A program made the position numbers and the translations under genes. A DNA stretch of 64,000 nucleotides, taken from Flagellimonas meridianipacifica (lineage in GTDB: Bacteria > Bacteroidota > Bacteroidia > Flavobacteriales > Flavobacteriaceae). Below are positions 7,525-17,245 of this stretch, in pieces. The notes under the pieces were generated by a model. It did not search any database and was not told the origin of the DNA. It saw nothing but the letters and a program-made list of their open reading frames with translations. The stretch is from NCBI RefSeq assembly GCF_003001695.1, contig NZ_PVYX01000002.1, positions 1,488,001 through 1,552,000 on the forward strand, written 5' to 3'. Positions within the stretch are counted from its first letter, which is position 1. Each line of letters starts with the position of its first letter.

Positions 7525-8316
7525 ATGGATAAGGAAAAAATCATTCAAGAACTAAAGGGGCATAAGAAACAACCCTACCTGGACTATAGATTAAAAAGGG
7601 AAACGGAGGAATTCACGAACACTCTTTTCTATACCCTCTTCGATGTCAACACTCCCGTTGAGGAGAATTTAGACCTTCTCGAAAAACAGTTTACAAGGCT
7701 TGTTGATTTAGCATGTTGGGATGCAAACAAACCTTGTGATAAGCTTTGGAGTAAATATGTTTCTAAACTCCCATCCATTCTTGAAAAACTAAATTTGGAC
7801 GCAGAAGCTATATTGAACTGTGACCCCGCCTCACTTTCCATGCAGGAAATCTATATGGCCTACCCCGGGTTTTATGCAATAGCCATTTACAGATTGGCCC
7901 ATGAATTGTACAAAGAAGGATTTCCATTAGTCCCCAGATTGATGACGGAATATGCACATAGACAAACTGGGGTTGATATCAATCCTGGTGCCCAAATAGG
8001 CAAATCATTTTTTATAGACCATGCAACAGGGGTAGTTATAGGAGAAACAGCTGTAATTCACGATAATGTAAAAGTCTATCAAGGGGTTACCTTGGGAGCA
8101 CTTTACGTGGATAAAAAACTTCAAAAAATAAAAAGGCACCCTACCATTATGTCCAATGTTACCATCTATGCCAACGCAACCATTCTTGGAGGCGAAACGG
8201 TAGTCGGTGAAAATTCGGTTATTGGTGGTAATGCTTGGTTAACCTCTTCGGTTCCTCCAAATTCCACAGTTTTTCATACTCCTGAAATAAAAATAAAGAC
8301 CGCTGATGTCGAGTAA
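7525..8316 (+). CDS. cysE: serine O-acetyltransferase
   Basis: CysE transfers acetyl from acetyl-CoA to L-serine, giving O-acetylserine, the first step of cysteine synthesis. This 263-residue copy has an N-terminal helical region (1-125) and a left-handed beta-helix of hexapeptide repeats (about 145-250). The repeat region includes GVDINPGAQIGKSFFIDHATGVVIGETA, shown here only by its key His and Asp, and GVTLGA. The 3' end overlaps cysM by 11 bases, so the two enzymes are translated from one message, which fits their sequential action. The C-terminal hexapeptide region ends in an isoleucine/lysine-rich tail rather than a clear CysK-binding C-terminal Ile. Confidence 0.95.
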   Translation: MDKEKIIQELKGHKKQPYLDYRLKRETEEFTNTLFYTLFDVNTPVEENLDLLEKQFTRLVDLACWDANKPCDKLWSKYVSKLPSILEKLNLDAEAILNCDPASLSMQEIYMAYPGFYAIAIYRLAHELYKEGFPLVPRLMTEYAHRQTGVDINPGAQIGKSFFIDHATGVVIGETAVIHDNVKVYQGVTLGALYVDKKLQKIKRHPTIMSNVTIYANATILGGETVVGENSVIGGNAWLTSSVPPNSTVFHTPEIKIKTADVE

Positions 8317-9190
8317 CATTTTGGACCTTATCGGTAATACTCCTTTGGTGGAATCGCGGGTCTTGAATACTAACAAGAACGTAAAGCTCTTGTTTAAACT
8401 GGAGGGGCATAATCCAGGTGGAAGTGTTAAGGATAGACCTGCTTACAATATGATTAAAAGCGGCTTGGAACGGGGTGAAATTACCAAAACCACAAAACTA
8501 ATTGAGGCCACCAGTGGCAATACGGGAATTGCCTTAGCCATGATAGCTGGTGTTTATGGCCTGGATATAGAATTGGTAATGCCCGAAAACTCCACAAAAG
8601 AGCGTGTGCAGACCATGCGAGCCTATGGTGCCAAGGTTACTCTCACTTCTTCTGATATTGGAATAGAAGGCGCTAGGGACTATGCAGAAGCCAAGGTGCA
8701 CAATCAGGGCTTTAAAATGCTCAATCAATTTGCAAATGATGACAATTGGAAGGCCCATTACAAGACCACAGGTCCGGAGATTTGGAATGATACCAATGGC
8801 GATGTTACCCATTTTGTGTCCAGCATGGGAACAACCGGAACCATAATGGGAACTTCTACCTATTTGAAGGAACAAAATCAAGCCATAAATATAATTGGTG
8901 TTCAACCAACGGATAACTCCAGGATACCGGGCATACGTAAATGGCCCGAGGCATATCTTCCCAAGATTTTTAACCCCAGTAAGGTGGACCTAATTATGGA
9001 AGTAAGCCAGGATGAGGCCGTGGTTATGGCAAAAAGATTGGCTAAAGACGAGGGTATTTTCTCTGGTATGAGCAGTGGCGGGGCTGCTACCGTAGCGTTA
9101 CGGTTGGCGGAGACTTTGGAAAGGGGCACGATTGTATCGATTGTTTGTGATCGTGGAGATCGGTATCTGTCTTCAGATTTATTTGATTGA
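8306..9190 (+). CDS. cysM: cysteine synthase (O-acetylserine sulfhydrylase, CysM type)
   Basis: This PLP-dependent fold-type II enzyme replaces the acetyl group of O-acetylserine with sulfide (or thiosulfate in CysM) to make cysteine. The PLP lysine is Lys42 in NPGGSVKDRPA. EATSGNTGIAL binds the substrate carboxylate, SSMGTTGTIMG is the phosphate-binding loop, and FSGMSSGGA holds the pyridine-nitrogen serine region. At 294 residues it is the short CysM length. The ATG lies inside cysE, overlapping by 11 bases, which suggests translational coupling. Choice of CysM over CysK rests on length and the EATSGNTGIALAM context. Confidence 0.93.
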   Translation: MSSNILDLIGNTPLVESRVLNTNKNVKLLFKLEGHNPGGSVKDRPAYNMIKSGLERGEITKTTKLIEATSGNTGIALAMIAGVYGLDIELVMPENSTKERVQTMRAYGAKVTLTSSDIGIEGARDYAEAKVHNQGFKMLNQFANDDNWKAHYKTTGPEIWNDTNGDVTHFVSSMGTTGTIMGTSTYLKEQNQAINIIGVQPTDNSRIPGIRKWPEAYLPKIFNPSKVDLIMEVSQDEAVVMAKRLAKDEGIFSGMSSGGAATVALRLAETLERGTIVSIVCDRGDRYLSSDLFD

Positions 9191-9191
9191 G

Positions 9192-9992
9192 CTAGTTGTC
9201 TAACTCTGCCCGTATACCTTGCCAGTATACTTCAAACTGGTCAAGGTCGTTATGTTTGCCCCCCTCAATGGTATACATTTTTTTATCAGTTATTGGAATT
9301 GATTTAAACAAACGCTTCCCTGAATCATACGCCACTACCCTATCTTCGGTACCATGAAAAATACGGATTGGCGCTTGAACCTTTTTAATAAATTCGTTCG
9401 AGTTCAACTTGTACTTCAAAATACTTTTCATGGGTAAAAATGGAAAACGGTCTTGAGCCACATCGGTCAGATTGAAAAATGGAGTTTCCAATATCAGTTT
9501 TTTGATTTCATTGTTTGAAGCTACATGGGTGCCTATACTGCATCCCAATGACCTTCCGTAGATTACGATTTGGTGTTCTGGGAACAATCCTGTGGTATGT
9601 TCATAAAACAATTGTGCATCCTTCAAAAGATTGGACTCATTTCTTTTCCCTGTGCTTTTTCCATACCCTCTATAATCCATTATAATTACATCGTATTCAA
9701 AATCAAGAAAGTTACGGGCAATTCGCCCCCATCTTGATAAATCTCCTGCATTTCCGTGGAAATACAAAATGACCCCTTTTGGGTTTTCTGTCTTAAAATG
9801 CAACGCATTGAGCTTGGCCCCATCCGGACTGGTCAGGAAGAATTCTTCAAAATCACTTTCAAAAGAATAGGTATAGCTTTCTGGAAGTTGAGTGGGTAGA
9901 AAAATAAACTTTTCCTGAAACAAGGTAAGCATAAGAGAAAGGGTTAAGAACAGAACAAATATAATAATCGCAAAACGACCTAGTTTACGCAT
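9192..9992 (-). CDS. membrane-anchored alpha/beta hydrolase (BEM46/ABHD13-like), copy 1
   Basis: Residues 5-25 form one N-terminal membrane helix, followed by an alpha/beta hydrolase domain. The triad reads as Ser in GRSLGCS, Asp in HGTEDRVV and His in GGKHNDL, with the oxyanion HGNAG near residue 79. Family members are esterase or peptidase-like, and the substrate is unknown. It is the downstream member of a tandem pair, and its start overlaps the previous gene by 8 bases. It ends one base from convergent cysM. Confidence 0.9.
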   Translation of the reverse strand: MRKLGRFAIIIFVLFLTLSLMLTLFQEKFIFLPTQLPESYTYSFESDFEEFFLTSPDGAKLNALHFKTENPKGVILYFHGNAGDLSRWGRIARNFLDFEYDVIIMDYRGYGKSTGKRNESNLLKDAQLFYEHTTGLFPEHQIVIYGRSLGCSIGTHVASNNEIKKLILETPFFNLTDVAQDRFPFLPMKSILKYKLNSNEFIKKVQAPIRIFHGTEDRVVAYDSGKRLFKSIPITDKKMYTIEGGKHNDLDQFEVYWQGIRAELDN

Positions 9993-10854
9993 TAATCGGT
10001 TTTGAAGTATGTTTCACATCAATACTTGACCCTTCAAGGTTCACTTTTCTAGGACGTGAATTAATTATGTCACCCAACATGCTATGATACGATTCAAAGG
10101 TGTTCAAATCTTTATGACCACCACCAATTATTGTATATAACTTGGTTCGCTTGGGATTGATTTTAGAAAGTTTAACGCTGGTTTTATAAGGAATCAGCCT
10201 ATCATCAGTACCATGAAGTATATGAATGGGACATTTCACATATTTCAGCCACTTATAGGTTGGCATTGGGAATTTAATCAGTAACGACAAGGGCATAAAG
10301 GGGATATACTTTTTAGCCACTTTACTCAAACTGTAGTAGGGCGCATCCAAAATCAACATACGTGGTTCATTCATGGAAGCCAATTTTGCGGCAAAACCCG
10401 AACCTAAAGACCTACCGTAAAGAATGATGTATTTTTCCGATACCTTTTTTTTGATTTTATTATAGATAACCTGCATATCGCGTTTTACCGCTTTTTGGGT
10501 ACGACGACCTGTGCTTTTTCCAAATCCCCGATAATCAACCATAATGACATCATAGCCATGTCTTGTAAAATCCACTGCGAATTTGCCCCAGCCTTTTATG
10601 CTCTTGGAGTTGCCCTTCAGATAAAAAACAACCCCTTTCGGGTCTTTGGCTTTAAAATGTAGACCATTGATTATGGCTCCATCCCTAGTTTCTACATTGT
10701 ATTCTTCCGTTTCTTGATTTTCGTAGTGAAACTGGAAGTCCTTATTCAACTTTTCTGGTTTGAACAGAAAGAAGTCCTGAAAAAAGAAAAGAAGAACGCT
10801 TATGAGGATATACACCGTAAGTATGGCCAAGACTACATATACCCAGTTCTGCAT
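9985..10854 (-). CDS. membrane-anchored alpha/beta hydrolase (BEM46/ABHD13-like), copy 2
   Basis: This is a paralogue of the adjacent hydrolase. After the start MQNWVYVV comes a membrane helix (residues 3-24), then the hydrolase domain with Ser in GRSLGSG, Asp in HGTDDRLI and His in GGGHKDL. The oxyanion loop is KGNSK here rather than HGN, so the usual HG is replaced, which may change catalysis. I chose the ATG at 10854 because the 29 codons before it lack any conserved feature and would place a charged stretch before the membrane helix. It is co-transcribed with copy 1. Confidence 0.88.
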   Translation of the reverse strand: MQNWVYVVLAILTVYILISVLLFFFQDFFLFKPEKLNKDFQFHYENQETEEYNVETRDGAIINGLHFKAKDPKGVVFYLKGNSKSIKGWGKFAVDFTRHGYDVIMVDYRGFGKSTGRRTQKAVKRDMQVIYNKIKKKVSEKYIILYGRSLGSGFAAKLASMNEPRMLILDAPYYSLSKVAKKYIPFMPLSLLIKFPMPTYKWLKYVKCPIHILHGTDDRLIPYKTSVKLSKINPKRTKLYTIIGGGHKDLNTFESYHSMLGDIINSRPRKVNLEGSSIDVKHTSKPINA

Positions 10855-10957
10855 GCACGATAGTTTTTTCCAAATTACAAAAAAATATAAATACCTCTTT
10901 GTCAATGATTTTGACTTAAAATTCTTATTTTCAAACATCAATCAATCAAAAAACATT

Positions 10958-12184
10958 ATGGAATCATCTGCTCAGGGTATACTACCTAAAAACCGAATTG
11001 AAATTATAGATGCCCTACGAGGTTTCTCACTTGCCGGAATAGTAATCGTCCACATGGTTGAGAATTACATAGGTGCTCCGTCCCCATCCTCTTTCAATGA
11101 GGCGGTTCACCAAGGTATAGGGGATGATATTGTGGATGGATTTATAGGCTTTTTGCTACGAGGCAAGTTCTTTGCGCTGTTTTCCTTTCTGTTTGGATTG
11201 AGCTTTTTTATTCAAATGGACAATGCAAATAAAAAGGGCGAATATTTTGGAGGCCGATTTTTATGGAGACTCATACTATTGCTCATAATAGGATATGCAC
11301 ATAGTCTCTTTTACGGGGGAGATATTTTGACCATCTACGCTATACTTGGAGTTTTCTTAATTCCGTTTTATAAAGTTGGTAACAAGTGGATTCTGGGAAT
11401 TACTGCTCTTTTGTTTTTAGGTATTGGGAGATATGTTGTTTTCTATTTTACACAAGGAGGAAATGTTTTCCCAGGTATGGATTTTACTCCTGATAGTCAA
11501 GATGTTAAGAATTACTATGCTATCCTAAAAGAAGGCACTCTTTCGGATGTTTTTGCCTATAACGGTCACCAAGGCCACTTAAATAAAGCTAATTTTCAAT
11601 TAGGTGTTTTTGGGAGGGCATACATCACCCTAGGGTTTTTCTTAATGGGACTCTTTGTGGGACGTATGGGCTTCTTTGAAAGATATACGGATATGAAAAA
11701 GTTAATCAAACGGACTTGGATATGGTCCTTGGTTCTCTTTCTGGTTTCAGGAGGTCTTATGGCTTTAACCTTTGGAAGTATGGGAGGAAACGTGACTTTT
11801 GATAAGTGGATTGCAATGTTTGGTTTAACCTCATTTGATTTGAACAATGTGGCCATGACCTTCATCCTATTGAGCGTTTTTGTGATTGTTTATAAGCGAA
11901 CTGGAGGACAAAAATGGCTTTCCAAATTTGCTCCCTATGGAAGGATGGCCTTGACCAACTACTTCTTTCAAAGTATTATCGGCACTTTCTTACTTTTTGG
12001 CTGGGGCTTGGGTTATTTGGGAGAACTTAGGAATATCTACACCTTTGGCATAGCCATCTTAATTATTGTCCTTCAAATGGTTATCAGTGCTTGGTGGCTT
12101 AGAAAATTTCGATACGGTCCCTTGGAATGGCTATGGAGAAGTGCCACATTTTTTAAGATTTTTCCGATGAAACGCAATTCTTAG
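10958..12184 (+). CDS. DUF418 (YeiB-type) multispanning membrane protein
   Basis: This protein of about 408 residues has roughly ten membrane helices. It begins with the family motif NRIEIIDALRGFSLAGIVI and ends with the DUF418 C-terminal motif FRYGPLEWLWRS. The family resembles acyltransferase 3-type membrane proteins and its role is unproven. The ATG at 10958 is chosen because it directly precedes the conserved RGF motif; the open frame extends upstream but overlaps the divergent hydrolase gene. It is monocistronic. Confidence 0.92.
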   Translation: MESSAQGILPKNRIEIIDALRGFSLAGIVIVHMVENYIGAPSPSSFNEAVHQGIGDDIVDGFIGFLLRGKFFALFSFLFGLSFFIQMDNANKKGEYFGGRFLWRLILLLIIGYAHSLFYGGDILTIYAILGVFLIPFYKVGNKWILGITALLFLGIGRYVVFYFTQGGNVFPGMDFTPDSQDVKNYYAILKEGTLSDVFAYNGHQGHLNKANFQLGVFGRAYITLGFFLMGLFVGRMGFFERYTDMKKLIKRTWIWSLVLFLVSGGLMALTFGSMGGNVTFDKWIAMFGLTSFDLNNVAMTFILLSVFVIVYKRTGGQKWLSKFAPYGRMALTNYFFQSIIGTFLLFGWGLGYLGELRNIYTFGIAILIIVLQMVISAWWLRKFRYGPLEWLWRSATFFKIFPMKRNS

Positions 12185-12306
12185 GAAAACAAACCACAGT
12201 TTTTACGGTTTACCCAACATTCTTTCCGGTTCATCGAAATGGATAGAATAAAACCCGAATTACTCCCGTTTTATTAGCAATTTTGACCATACCAAATCTG
12301 CCAAAA

Positions 12307-12789
12307 ATGAACAAAATCTTTAAAATCCTTACTTGGAAAAGTACCAACCTGATTACTGCCTTTATATTGTCAGTTTTGGTTGTACTTAGCTTCTATGGGG
12401 TTTACACTAACTCATTTTATCTAACTAAACCAGACAACTATATTTTCCCATTGTTGAGTATAATTCATTTTCTCTATATCTATGTGATATGGTTCAAGAT
12501 AAAAGAAGATGAGTTGCCCGACCCAAAAATGCGCAATTTGGAGTACGCGCTATACGCCGTGATGGTGGTGTATGCCTTTAAAATCTATGAAAGTATAGTG
12601 GTCCTTAATTCTGTTTCAGATTTACAGGAACATTACATTCCAGAAACCTTTTTTCCCATGATAACCACCATATTGGTTCTCTATTGTCTCCTTTTCATTA
12701 TCACTTTGTTTTCCTTCGCTATTCGTAAACGTCAGATTGGAGTGTACAATTTTGAAAACTTCAATGATAACTTAAATATGTGGCAATAA
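12307..12789 (+). CDS. flavobacterial integral membrane protein, 160 aa
   Basis: Four hydrophobic segments (about 13-33, 47-65, 83-101 and 118-140) predict a four-helix inner-membrane protein. I do not recognise a named family. The ATG at 12307 gives the start MNKIFK; an in-frame TTG 24 bases upstream is less likely. It ends with no gap against the convergent AAA+ gene. The function is unknown. Confidence 0.75.
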   Translation: MNKIFKILTWKSTNLITAFILSVLVVLSFYGVYTNSFYLTKPDNYIFPLLSIIHFLYIYVIWFKIKEDELPDPKMRNLEYALYAVMVVYAFKIYESIVVLNSVSDLQEHYIPETFFPMITTILVLYCLLFIITLFSFAIRKRQIGVYNFENFNDNLNMWQ

Positions 12790-14262
12790 TTAGAGGCCGC
12801 GTATATAACTTCCATATAAATCCTTGAATTCATATCCTTGTAAGAACCGCTGTTTGCTCAGTTTTTTATAAGCAACCAATCCCCATAGTAAAAATTCTTT
12901 AAGAAAATAAGAGTCTTCTTTTGGAATAGAGGGTTGATATTCCTTAACAAGAGTTCTTAAAGGAACTATTGAATCAAGTTTGTTTTGATATTCTTCATCC
13001 GAATCATCATCCAATAGTTCAAAGCCTTCTCCTTCAAAAAACCAAGACACCAAATCATCATACGGACCTTCGGCATCTTTTCGTTCCAGTTTGTCAATTT
13101 TGGGAAAGAAATTAGAGAAGAGCGTCTTAATAGCATCTTCAATAAGTATTTCAGCTACTGAACCTGCACCTTCTTGTTCTCCTTCATAAACCAGTTCAAT
13201 CTTTCCGGTAATTGATGGAACAACTCCCATGAAATCACTTAACCGTACAGATGTCTTTTTATTTCCCGATCGTATACTGCGTCTTTCCGCTGTACTTAAA
13301 AGATTTTCAAAAGCTGTGATGCTCATTCGGGCACTTACCCCACTTTTAGCATCCACATACTCACTTTTTCTGGCCTCAAAACTGATTTGTTCCAATAAAT
13401 CCATGGCCATATCGGGAACATAAATGGAGTCCGTCTGCCTGGAATCCAAATCGGCCTCTTGTTTGGTTATTTTCTTTGCGATTTCGACACTTTCCGGATA
13501 ATGGGTCAAAATTTGTGATCCAATTCGGTCTTTTAAAGGAGTAACAATACTTCCCCTGTTTGTGTAGTCCTCCGGATTTGCGGTAAACACAAATTGCAAA
13601 TCCAATGGCAACCTTAACTTAAAACCACGAATCTGTATATCACCTTCCTGCAATATGTTAAATAGTGCTACTTGAATTCTTGCTTGAAGGTCAGGTAATT
13701 CGTTAATAACGAAAATACAGCGATTCGCTCTTGGAATCATGCCAAAGTGGATAACACGGTCGTCAGCATATGATAGTTTTAAGTTCGCCGCCTTTATGGG
13801 GTCGACATCACCAATCAAATCAGCTACGGTCACATCAGGTGTGGCGAGCTTTTCATAGAATCGCTCGTCCCGATGTAGCCACTCTATTGGAGTTTCATCC
13901 CCTTTTTCTTCAATCAGTTGCTTGGCATAACGTGACATTGGATTTAGCGGGTCGTCATGGATTTCTGAACCAGCCACAACTGGAATCCACTCGTCCAAGA
14001 GCTGAACCATCAAACGGGCCAGTCGTGTCTTCGCCTGACCGCGAAGCCCCAAAAGATTGATATTATGTCTGGATAAAATAGCGCGCTCCAGTTCTGGTAT
14101 CACCGAGTTTTCATACCCCCATATACCTTCAAAAGTCTCTTCGCCGTTCGCTATCTTTTCCAGTAAATTATCTCGAAGTTCATCTTTAATGCTTTTGCTT
14201 TCGTACCCCGCTTTTTTTAATTGTCCTAGGGTCGTAATCTTCTTATATTCCATTTTGCTCAT
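12790..14262 (-). CDS. MoxR/magnesium-chelatase-type AAA+ ATPase
   Basis: This ATPase of about 490 residues has Walker A GLRGQAKTRL near residue 73, a Walker B region CIFVINELPDL near 185 and sensor 1 FTANPEDY near 230. It belongs to the MoxR/Mg-chelatase ChlI group, whose members act as chaperone-like ATPases with a VWA-domain partner. That partner is encoded immediately upstream with a 10-base gap. ATGs at 14262 and 14253 are both possible starts, and I prefer 14262. The usual Walker B Asp-Glu reads as an Asn-Glu here (INELPDL), still retaining the catalytic Glu. The client is unknown. Confidence 0.92.
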   Translation of the reverse strand: MSKMEYKKITTLGQLKKAGYESKSIKDELRDNLLEKIANGEETFEGIWGYENSVIPELERAILSRHNINLLGLRGQAKTRLARLMVQLLDEWIPVVAGSEIHDDPLNPMSRYAKQLIEEKGDETPIEWLHRDERFYEKLATPDVTVADLIGDVDPIKAANLKLSYADDRVIHFGMIPRANRCIFVINELPDLQARIQVALFNILQEGDIQIRGFKLRLPLDLQFVFTANPEDYTNRGSIVTPLKDRIGSQILTHYPESVEIAKKITKQEADLDSRQTDSIYVPDMAMDLLEQISFEARKSEYVDAKSGVSARMSITAFENLLSTAERRSIRSGNKKTSVRLSDFMGVVPSITGKIELVYEGEQEGAGSVAEILIEDAIKTLFSNFFPKIDKLERKDAEGPYDDLVSWFFEGEGFELLDDDSDEEYQNKLDSIVPLRTLVKEYQPSIPKEDSYFLKEFLLWGLVAYKKLSKQRFLQGYEFKDLYGSYIRGL

Positions 14263-14272
14263 AATTAGCAAT

Positions 14273-15418
14273 CTATCCTTTTAGTCTTTTTTTTCTGTTT
14301 TCTTCGTAATCTTCAAAAATCATTTCGCCCAAACCTTTTAAACCTGTGTAGAAAGCCTTACCCTTATTGGCTTTGGTAAATTCCCTTACAAACTGCATTA
14401 AATAGGGGTCTTGGGCAATCATAAACGTGGTTATGGGAATGTGTAGCTTTCTTGCTTGTTGCGCCATTGCATAGCAGCGTTCTACGATGTAATCATCCAA
14501 TCCCACACTATTCTTATAATACTCTCCGTTGGGCAATCTCAGACAGGAAGGCTTCCCATCTGTAATCATAAAAATTTGCTTATTGGTGTTTCTCTTGCGG
14601 CGTAAAATATCCATCGCGAGCTGCAAACCGGCAACAGTGTTGGTATGATAAGGGCCCACTTTCAGGTAAGGTAAGTCTTTAATGGGTATAGGCCAGGCAT
14701 CATTCCCGAAAACCAGAATATCAAGTGTGTCTTTTGGATACCTTGTGGTAATTAACTCTGCCAAGGCCATTGCCACCTTTTTTGCTGGAGTGATACGGTC
14801 TTCGCCGTACAAAATCATGCTATGGCTTATGTCTATCATGAGCACGGTACTCATTTGGGCCTTGAACTGAGTATCCTCAACCACTAAATCCTCTTCATTT
14901 AGGGTAAAGCTATCCATCCCATGGTTTATCTGGGCATTCTTTAAGCTTTCGGTTATAGATATTCTTTCTAAAGAATCCCCATATCGATATTCCCTAAACT
15001 CTCCAGTGTGCTCATCTCCGTTTCCTAATTTACCTGTTTTATGGTCTCCAGAACCTCGCCGTTTCATTTTGCCGAAAATCTGGGCCAATGCTCTTTGACG
15101 GAGCATACGTTCCAATTTGGCTGTTATGGACAGATTTCCCCCTCCATCTCCTTCCTCACCTTCTCCCTGTTCTCCATTAGGGTCAATTTCCTCTCGGATA
15201 TAGCCTTTAGCTTTTAAATCTTCAATGAAATCATCGATGGTGTAGTCATCATCCGTAAGTTCATATTCTTTATCCAATTCCCTCAGCCAATCCAAAGCCT
15301 CTTCCACATCTCCAGAAGTATGGGTGACCAATTCTTGGAAAATCTCAAAAAGTCGTTCAAAAGGAGTCTGCTCGGGTGCTTCGTAGGTAGTGAATCGAAA
15401 CCCTTTTCTTAAATTCAT
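14273..15418 (-). CDS. von Willebrand factor A domain protein, partner of the AAA+ ATPase
   Basis: This cytoplasmic protein has about 381 residues. Its N-terminal half is charged, with a Gly/Glu-rich linker near 85-105, and the VWA domain occupies about 190-370. The metal-ion-dependent adhesion site is complete: DISHS near 205, a Thr in TNTVAG, and the ITDGKPS loop. In MoxR and chelatase systems the VWA subunit pairs with the AAA+ ATPase, here the next gene in the operon. The start at 15418 (MNLRKGF) was preferred over an upstream ATG that adds 15 unconserved residues. Confidence 0.92.
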   Translation of the reverse strand: MNLRKGFRFTTYEAPEQTPFERLFEIFQELVTHTSGDVEEALDWLRELDKEYELTDDDYTIDDFIEDLKAKGYIREEIDPNGEQGEGEEGDGGGNLSITAKLERMLRQRALAQIFGKMKRRGSGDHKTGKLGNGDEHTGEFREYRYGDSLERISITESLKNAQINHGMDSFTLNEEDLVVEDTQFKAQMSTVLMIDISHSMILYGEDRITPAKKVAMALAELITTRYPKDTLDILVFGNDAWPIPIKDLPYLKVGPYHTNTVAGLQLAMDILRRKRNTNKQIFMITDGKPSCLRLPNGEYYKNSVGLDDYIVERCYAMAQQARKLHIPITTFMIAQDPYLMQFVREFTKANKGKAFYTGLKGLGEMIFEDYEENRKKRLKG

Positions 15419-15498
15419 AGCCATTATATAAAAATAACACATTTGAACATATTGGTTTCGCATTTAAAGAAACCTTAACGATAGTGACTCATCCTGTT

Positions 15499-16305
15499 AT
15501 GTATATCAAACAAGTTGAAGGATTTTATAACACGCCTCCCCTCTGGAGAGCTATACAGTTTGGTATACAACAATTTGAATTCCCTGAAATGGATTTAAAG
15601 GGTTTACATCCCGTCGATATTCCTGAAAATCTGCGCTTGGGACATCAAATGGAGTACGTGTTTGAGCAGCTGATACGATTTGATGGAACCTATGGGATTA
15701 TGCTTATGAATCAAGCAGTTCGCTCTGGAAAAAAGACAATAGGCGAAATTGATTTTATACTAAACCAAAGTGTGAGCAACATAGTTCATCATGTAGAGCT
15801 TACTTATAAATTTTACGTCATTGATTCGTCAATTTCTGAACCTATTCACCGCTTAATGGGACCTAACCGAAGGGATATGTTTTTCACCAAAATGGAAAAG
15901 ATAAAGAACGAACAGTTCGCACTGATTAATCGTCCTGAAACCCAAAGTATCCTTGACGAAATAGGGCTGAATTCAAATGTGTTACATCAAAGCTGCTGTT
16001 TTAAAGCGCAGTTATTCAGACCTTTTGATGAGCCTATAGTTCATATCCGTCCCTTAAATCCAAGCTGTGTTGTGGGATATTGGATGCGATTTGAGAATTT
16101 TGAAAAAGTTGATTATGGAAAAAATCTGTTTTATATTCCATTCAAAAAAGAATGGCCCATACAACCTCATGAGAACGTTACTTGGATGTCATACACGGAA
16201 ACACTCATGGAAGTAAATCTTCGGATGATTCAAAAAAATACACCTATGCTCTGGATGAAAAAGACCTCTGGAACACTTGAGAAGTTATTCGTTGTTTGGT
16301 GGTGA
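15499..16305 (+). CDS. DUF1853 family protein
   Basis: This cytoplasmic protein of about 268 residues carries GEIDFIL near residue 90 and HHVELTYKFYV near 102. This D...ExxYK arrangement is what PD-(D/E)xK-fold nucleases show, and from family knowledge DUF1853 is thought to belong to that fold group. The segment MGPNRRDMF and the repeated Lys/Glu helix after it are also typical. No nuclease activity is established. A GTG at 15484 is an alternative start. The 3' end overlaps the convergent gene by 21 bases. Confidence 0.85.
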   Translation: MYIKQVEGFYNTPPLWRAIQFGIQQFEFPEMDLKGLHPVDIPENLRLGHQMEYVFEQLIRFDGTYGIMLMNQAVRSGKKTIGEIDFILNQSVSNIVHHVELTYKFYVIDSSISEPIHRLMGPNRRDMFFTKMEKIKNEQFALINRPETQSILDEIGLNSNVLHQSCCFKAQLFRPFDEPIVHIRPLNPSCVVGYWMRFENFEKVDYGKNLFYIPFKKEWPIQPHENVTWMSYTETLMEVNLRMIQKNTPMLWMKKTSGTLEKLFVVWW

Positions 16306-17238
16306 CATATTATAAATTACCTTACCTATTTTTAAATCTCTATCCACCTGGCGGAAAACAAACAAATTCTTAGTTACAAATGGCATAGGAGAAGTATTAT
16401 TTTTTGGATGGTACCTACCCGTAACCCTACCTCGCATAACAATCACACTTCCGTATACTTCCATTTCTAGAATTTCATGTTTCATTATGGACTCACCGTA
16501 CTTCCTCTGTTCTTTTAAGAACTTAGAAAGCGCCTCTTTTCCAATATTGGCTTCACTTTCAGGAGCCATATGAACGACATCATCCGTATAAACCTCAAGT
16601 TGCCTTTCAACAGTAAGCGCATTGTTATCAAGCACAGCCAAAATTGCCTCAATTTGAGATTTCAGCCTCTCCTTTTCATCGGGCAAACGAACGAAAGTAC
16701 CCTCATAGAACAAACCCGTAGGTGCATCATCTGAATTGTACTGAGTGGATTTCATATGATATTCATCTTGAGAAATCCATTTATAATGATAAATTCTGTA
16801 GGTTTCCTTTGGCTCTCCTTCAAATGAAATCTTTAAAGTCACATCACCACTTTTGGTAATGCTTCCGGCACCTACTCCGGCCCTGAGCGCTCCAAAGCTT
16901 GACAAATGGTTCACCACTTTGGTAACCGGATTGTAAGACCAAAAAATATGACCATTCGGTTCTGGACCGTCAATAATGGAAAAGAGACTGTTCGCCGTAT
17001 TGATTTGTGTTGAAATGGTGTGGTGCATGGGTATCGTTATTGTTTCCGTTTCCCCTCCCCAGTTTTGTGTCCAACTATCATCTTTCAAAGTCCATTCACC
17101 AATAAAAGCCTTAAGTGGATTTTGCAATGCCAATTCCTCAGTTTTTCCATGATTGGAAAAGATGATTGCCGTCTCTTGTGAAAAAGCGTTCAATAGAAAT
17201 AGTAACAAAAGGGGCAACATTATGTTTTTTATCCTCAT
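16285..17238 (-). CDS. exported two-domain protein with C-terminal NTF2-like (DUF4440) domain
   Basis: A signal peptide (residues 1-20, ending NAFSQ) is followed by a DUF1579-like beta-rich domain (about 40-185, starting at LKAFIGEWTL). An NTF2-like/SnoaL domain (about 190-310) contains the VYTDDVVHMAPESEANIGKEAL pattern, given here by its Asp, Pro and Gly positions. NTF2-like domains bind small ligands or act as enzymes in many contexts, so no substrate can be assigned. It is third in a run of three exported NTF2-like proteins and lies 7 bases downstream of the next one. Confidence 0.82.
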   Translation of the reverse strand: MRIKNIMLPLLLLFLLNAFSQETAIIFSNHGKTEELALQNPLKAFIGEWTLKDDSWTQNWGGETETITIPMHHTISTQINTANSLFSIIDGPEPNGHIFWSYNPVTKVVNHLSSFGALRAGVGAGSITKSGDVTLKISFEGEPKETYRIYHYKWISQDEYHMKSTQYNSDDAPTGLFYEGTFVRLPDEKERLKSQIEAILAVLDNNALTVERQLEVYTDDVVHMAPESEANIGKEALSKFLKEQRKYGESIMKHEILEMEVYGSVIVMRGRVTGRYHPKNNTSPMPFVTKNLFVFRQVDRDLKIGKVIYNMSPPNNE

Positions 17239-17245
17239 TTTTTGA

